Origin: an uncultured Clostridia bacterium
GTDB taxonomy: Bacteria; Bacillota; Clostridia; Oscillospirales; Acutalibacteraceae
Direction: 5' to 3'
NCBI GenBank assembly: GCA_946610835.1
Contig: CAMOCU010000033.1
Span: 1 to 8,246, forward strand
DNA length: 8,246 nt
Within the stretch, counting starts at the first letter, position 1, and each line of letters begins with the position of its first letter. The notes beneath the pieces are model-generated. The model searched no databases, had not been told where the DNA came from, and saw nothing but the letters and a program-made list of their open reading frames with translations. The position numbers and the translations under genes are program-made. Shown here in pieces: positions 6,366-8,246 of this stretch.

Positions 6366-7406
6366 TCATTTCCTCCTATTAAAATGAGCTCGCTTCATAC
6401 GCTCTCCCTTTGGCATTCCGTGTGTTTTTACATTTTCATCCCTATAGTTCAACAATGGTTCTCCATTGACACCATGATATCTGGATTTACCTCTCTTATT
6501 TTTGTGTATCACTGTGAAATAATCCGAGTGGAGATCATAGCAAACATATAGCGGCGTTTCATCGCTGATGAATGAAACCTTTCCGCTTTTTGTCGGAGAT
6601 TGAATTTTTGGACTTTTGAGGAGTCTGTGTATGACCTCATCCATATCATGGCTTTCCCATCCGTCTTTGAATCTTGATCTCTCTGCAGCCCTTTTCTTTG
6701 CAGCTTCTCTTTCAGCTTTTGGGTATGTTGCCTCATACTCTTTTATTTCATCAGAGAAATCATATGCGTTATATCGGACGCCTTCTTTTAATGGACGAAG
6801 ATGCAATAAGTCAGCTGGGGATTTCGCGGCTTTGGATGTAGATTCAGAAGATGGTGACTCTTGCTTTTCTTCGGCGAAGAGCTCGGATTGGCTCTTTCCG
6901 GTCTTCTCTTCCAGAGCTTCCCAGCACTCCGAAGGGGAAAGTCCTTCCGTGTCGATACCTTCCCGTTTACACAACCCATAAGGCAGGCTATTCGGACCAT
7001 CGTCTTCTCTACCCTCATCTTTTTCCATTATACCACACCCATCGGAAATGTCCATACTGAAAGTCTGCATGATTTGTGCAGACTTTGGCGTTTTCAGGGA
7101 ATCGGCAAAAGGCGGGAACAGATTGTCGCCGAACTGCTCGTCCAGCGTGTCGGGCGACAGGAACAATGCACCGTGCATCTCCTGGCCGTCCGCTTTCGGC
7201 GTGCCGGAGAACGATGTGCAGAGGTACACGGCGGTACAATGCGTGTCCTCACCGTTTTTGCCCTGTGTGCCCATGTACATCAAATCCACCGGCGTAATGC
7301 CGAATTCTGCCTGTGATGGCAAAAGCAGCCGGAGCTTATCCTTGTCGATAAACTCCGGCTTTCGCATTTTTCGGTTGTACACTTCTGCAAAAGAAGATAA
7401 TGGCAC
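6366..7406 (-). CDS. Putative polymorphic toxin with C-terminal RNase-like domain
   Basis: A 346-codon frame opening with GTG at 7406. Three parts can be seen. Residues 1 to about 110 form a globular domain of unknown function with no signal peptide. Residues 125-205 contain a segment reading PYGLCKREGIDTEGLSPSECWEAL (142-165) and then a Ser/Glu/Lys-rich linker. The C-terminal domain (about 208-346) is very basic at its end. The pattern around 253-302 (HDMDEVIHRLLKSP, FISDETPLYVCYD, DYFTVIHKNKRG) matches the helix-then-beta-sheet layout of BECR-fold RNase toxins (barnase/EndoU/colicin E5-D/RelE); candidate catalytic residues are His253, His260, His293, Thr298, His301 and His311. That is inference from layout only. 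An acidic gene follows one base later, as toxin and immunity genes do. The start is doubtful: no Shine-Dalgarno precedes the GTG, and Met14 or Met43 (the latter after GGTGGA) are alternatives. It may be a truncated resident gene. Confidence 0.6.
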   Translation of the reverse strand: MPLSSFAEVYNRKMRKPEFIDKDKLRLLLPSQAEFGITPVDLMYMGTQGKNGEDTHCTAVYLCTSFSGTPKADGQEMHGALFLSPDTLDEQFGDNLFPPFADSLKTPKSAQIMQTFSMDISDGCGIMEKDEGREDDGPNSLPYGLCKREGIDTEGLSPSECWEALEEKTGKSQSELFAEEKQESPSSESTSKAAKSPADLLHLRPLKEGVRYNAYDFSDEIKEYEATYPKAEREAAKKRAAERSRFKDGWESHDMDEVIHRLLKSPKIQSPTKSGKVSFISDETPLYVCYDLHSDYFTVIHKNKRGKSRYHGVNGEPLLNYRDENVKTHGMPKGERMKRAHFNRRK

Positions 7407-7411
7407 GGCGA

Positions 7412-7440
7412 TTTTTGCCGCTGGAATTTACGGGATTCCA
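7412..7440 (-). other. Small hairpins between lipoprotein and toxin genes
   Basis: On the minus strand TGGAAT (7440-7435) and ATTCCA (7427-7422) form a 6-bp stem with a 7-base loop, and the next bases (CGGC, then AAAAATC, then GCCG reaching into the GTG codon) can form a second, 4-bp hairpin. Neither is followed by a T tract, so I do not call a terminator. The second would partly sequester the GTG start of the downstream gene. Confidence 0.3.
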
Positions 7441-7447
7441 CATGCAC

Positions 7448-7738
7448 TCAGTCGTTGGGCTGGGTGTCGGAAATCATGCCGTTTCTCGGGTCAAGAAAAC
7501 TGCTGTCCCGCAGTTCGCTGGCGCCTTCGGAAAACATTTCCGAAACAGTCTCTGCGTTTTCCCGCATCAACTCGCCCATATCCCGATCTGTCGTCTGTAC
7601 ATCCTGCTGCTCGCGCAGTTCCGTTGTGCCGCGCGTGGTGGATGTGGTACTGCGGTCGTCCTTGCCCATTGTGCCGCATGCAGCAAGCGCACCGCACAAC
7701 AGCAGCGTAGTCAAAATCAGTATGGTACCTTTTTTCAT
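7448..7738 (-). CDS. Small secreted lipoprotein of unknown function
   Basis: The 96-residue product begins with MKKGT, has a hydrophobic stretch (5-19) and a lipobox LAAC with the lipidated Cys at position 21, so it should be exported by Sec, lipidated and anchored to the outer face of the membrane. After a short charged start comes a Thr/Ser-rich linker (30-50), then a charged, probably helical part (about 50-76) and a polar tail ending DTQPND. The start at 7738 is chosen because AAAGGAG precedes it closely and gives a proper signal peptide; a longer frame reaches back to 7804 but would bury the signal. I do not recognise the mature part. It is divergent from nth and 41 bases upstream of the toxin gene on the same strand, so the two may be cotranscribed. 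No strong promoter was found for it. Confidence 0.8.
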   Translation of the reverse strand: MKKGTILILTTLLLCGALAACGTMGKDDRSTTSTTRGTTELREQQDVQTTDRDMGELMRENAETVSEMFSEGASELRDSSFLDPRNGMISDTQPND

Positions 7739-7823
7739 GGTTTCACTCCTTTGATATTTGGGTCTCGGGAACAGTTTGCCCGTCCGCAGGGAGATTATGC
7801 ACACACAGCTTGCGAAAAAAGCC

Positions 7824-7852
7824 TTGCACTTTTCCCCGGTTCCTTATATAAT
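7824..7852 (+). promoter_or_regulatory. nth: Sigma-A promoter of nth
   Basis: TTGCAC (7824-7829) and a perfect TATAAT (7847-7852) are separated by exactly 17 bases. The expected transcription start is near 7859, which gives a leader of about 24 bases with GGAGG at 7871-7875 before the ATG at 7883. Confidence 0.8.
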
Positions 7853-7882
7853 GATTTTATCCTTGTCACAGGAGGCATACGC

Positions 7883-8246
7883 ATGGACAAACAGGAAAAA
7901 GCGCTTTTTGCCGTTCAAGCGCTTGAGCAGGAATATCCGGAGGGCATCTGCTCGCTGGAGGCGGCCGATCCGTTTCAACTGCTTGTTGCAACGCGGCTTT
8001 CCGCGCAATGTACCGACGCGCGGGTCAATCTCGTGACGCCGGCACTGTTTGCACGCTTCGGCACGCCGCAGGCAATGGCCGGCGCAGAAGTAACGGAAAT
8101 CGAAGAGCTGATTCGATCCTGCGGTTTTTTCCACACTAAAGCGCGCGATTTGGTTGCAATGGCCGGCGTTCTTGTGCGCGACTACAACGGCCGCGTGCCC
8201 GACACGATCGAAGCCCTGACCGCGCTGCCGGGCGTCGGACGCAAAA
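7883..8246 (+). CDS. nth: Endonuclease III, partial (3' end outside the window)
   Basis: The first 121 codons of endonuclease III, the base-excision repair enzyme that removes oxidised pyrimidines and cleaves abasic DNA. Seen here are LLVATRLSAQCTD (33-45; the Escherichia coli equivalent is LSAQATD), the GFFHTKARDL segment (81-90) and the start of the helix-hairpin-helix LPGVGRK (115-121). Lys121 aligns with the catalytic lysine of the E. coli enzyme (Lys120). The catalytic Asp and the [4Fe-4S] cysteines would lie beyond the window edge. The ATG follows GGAGG with a 7-base gap and has its own promoter. It diverges from the lipoprotein gene. No disruption is visible in the part present. Confidence 0.95.
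   Translation, partial: MDKQEKALFAVQALEQEYPEGICSLEAADPFQLLVATRLSAQCTDARVNLVTPALFARFGTPQAMAGAEVTEIEELIRSCGFFHTKARDLVAMAGVLVRDYNGRVPDTIEALTALPGVGRK

Noticed and set aside
7739..7804. N-terminal extension of the lipoprotein to an ATG at 7804
   Set aside because: It would put 22 polar residues ahead of the signal peptide; the ATG at 7738 has its own ribosome site.
7739..7823. Promoter for the lipoprotein gene using CATAAT on the minus strand near 7796-7801
   Set aside because: No acceptable -35 hexamer at 15-19 bases; the best is GCTTTT, too weak to call.
1..8246. tRNA, rRNA, CRISPR arrays, insertion sequences, attachment sites
   Set aside because: I saw no array of repeats, transposase, terminal inverted repeats or RNA-gene signatures. 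I looked for direct repeats flanking the low-GC segment only by eye and found none.

Overview
The window looks like a piece of chromosome from a fermentative, glycan-eating Firmicute, most likely a gut or rumen clostridium of the Oscillospiraceae/Ruminococcaceae type. This is an inference. It rests on strong GGAGG ribosome binding sites before almost every gene, consensus sigma-A promoters, a D-lactate-type dehydrogenase, a cytosolic GH3 glycosidase, a COG4692-type sialidase-like protein, a lipoprotein with a Gram-positive-style lipobox, and a fairly GC-rich backbone (roughly 55-60% where I counted).

Layout. On the minus strand, 48-3401 holds a GH3 beta-glycosidase followed by a D-2-hydroxyacid (D-lactate) dehydrogenase, driven by a good promoter at 3429-3457 and probably ended by a hairpin at 15-46. 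Diverging from it on the plus strand is a radical SAM protein (3574-4674) behind an extended -10 promoter. It runs tail-to-tail into, and overlaps by 16 bp, a minus-strand sialidase-like six-bladed propeller protein (4659-5639) that has its own near-consensus promoter. Upstream of that are two small minus-strand reading frames: a Cys-rich 66-residue protein (5769-5969) and an overlapping 27-codon frame (5693-5776).

The minus-strand stretch 6038-7406 is the accessory part. It holds a 346-codon protein whose basic C-terminal domain resembles BECR-fold RNase toxins, followed one base later by an acidic 108-residue protein that I read as its immunity partner, then a hairpin terminator at 5991-6020. 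Base composition breaks inside the toxin gene near 7080 (about 58% GC upstream, about 41% downstream), as expected if a toxin-immunity cassette was swapped onto a resident N-terminal domain. Upstream lies a small lipoprotein gene (7448-7738, minus). The window ends with the first 121 codons of endonuclease III (nth, plus strand, running off the edge) behind a near-perfect promoter.

Functionally, GH3 and the sialidase-like enzyme would trim imported oligosaccharides in the cytosol, since neither has a signal peptide, and the dehydrogenase would dispose of reducing equivalents from fermentation. The toxin-immunity pair is the best candidate for something undescribed: neither its toxin domain nor its immunity protein matches a family I can name with confidence.
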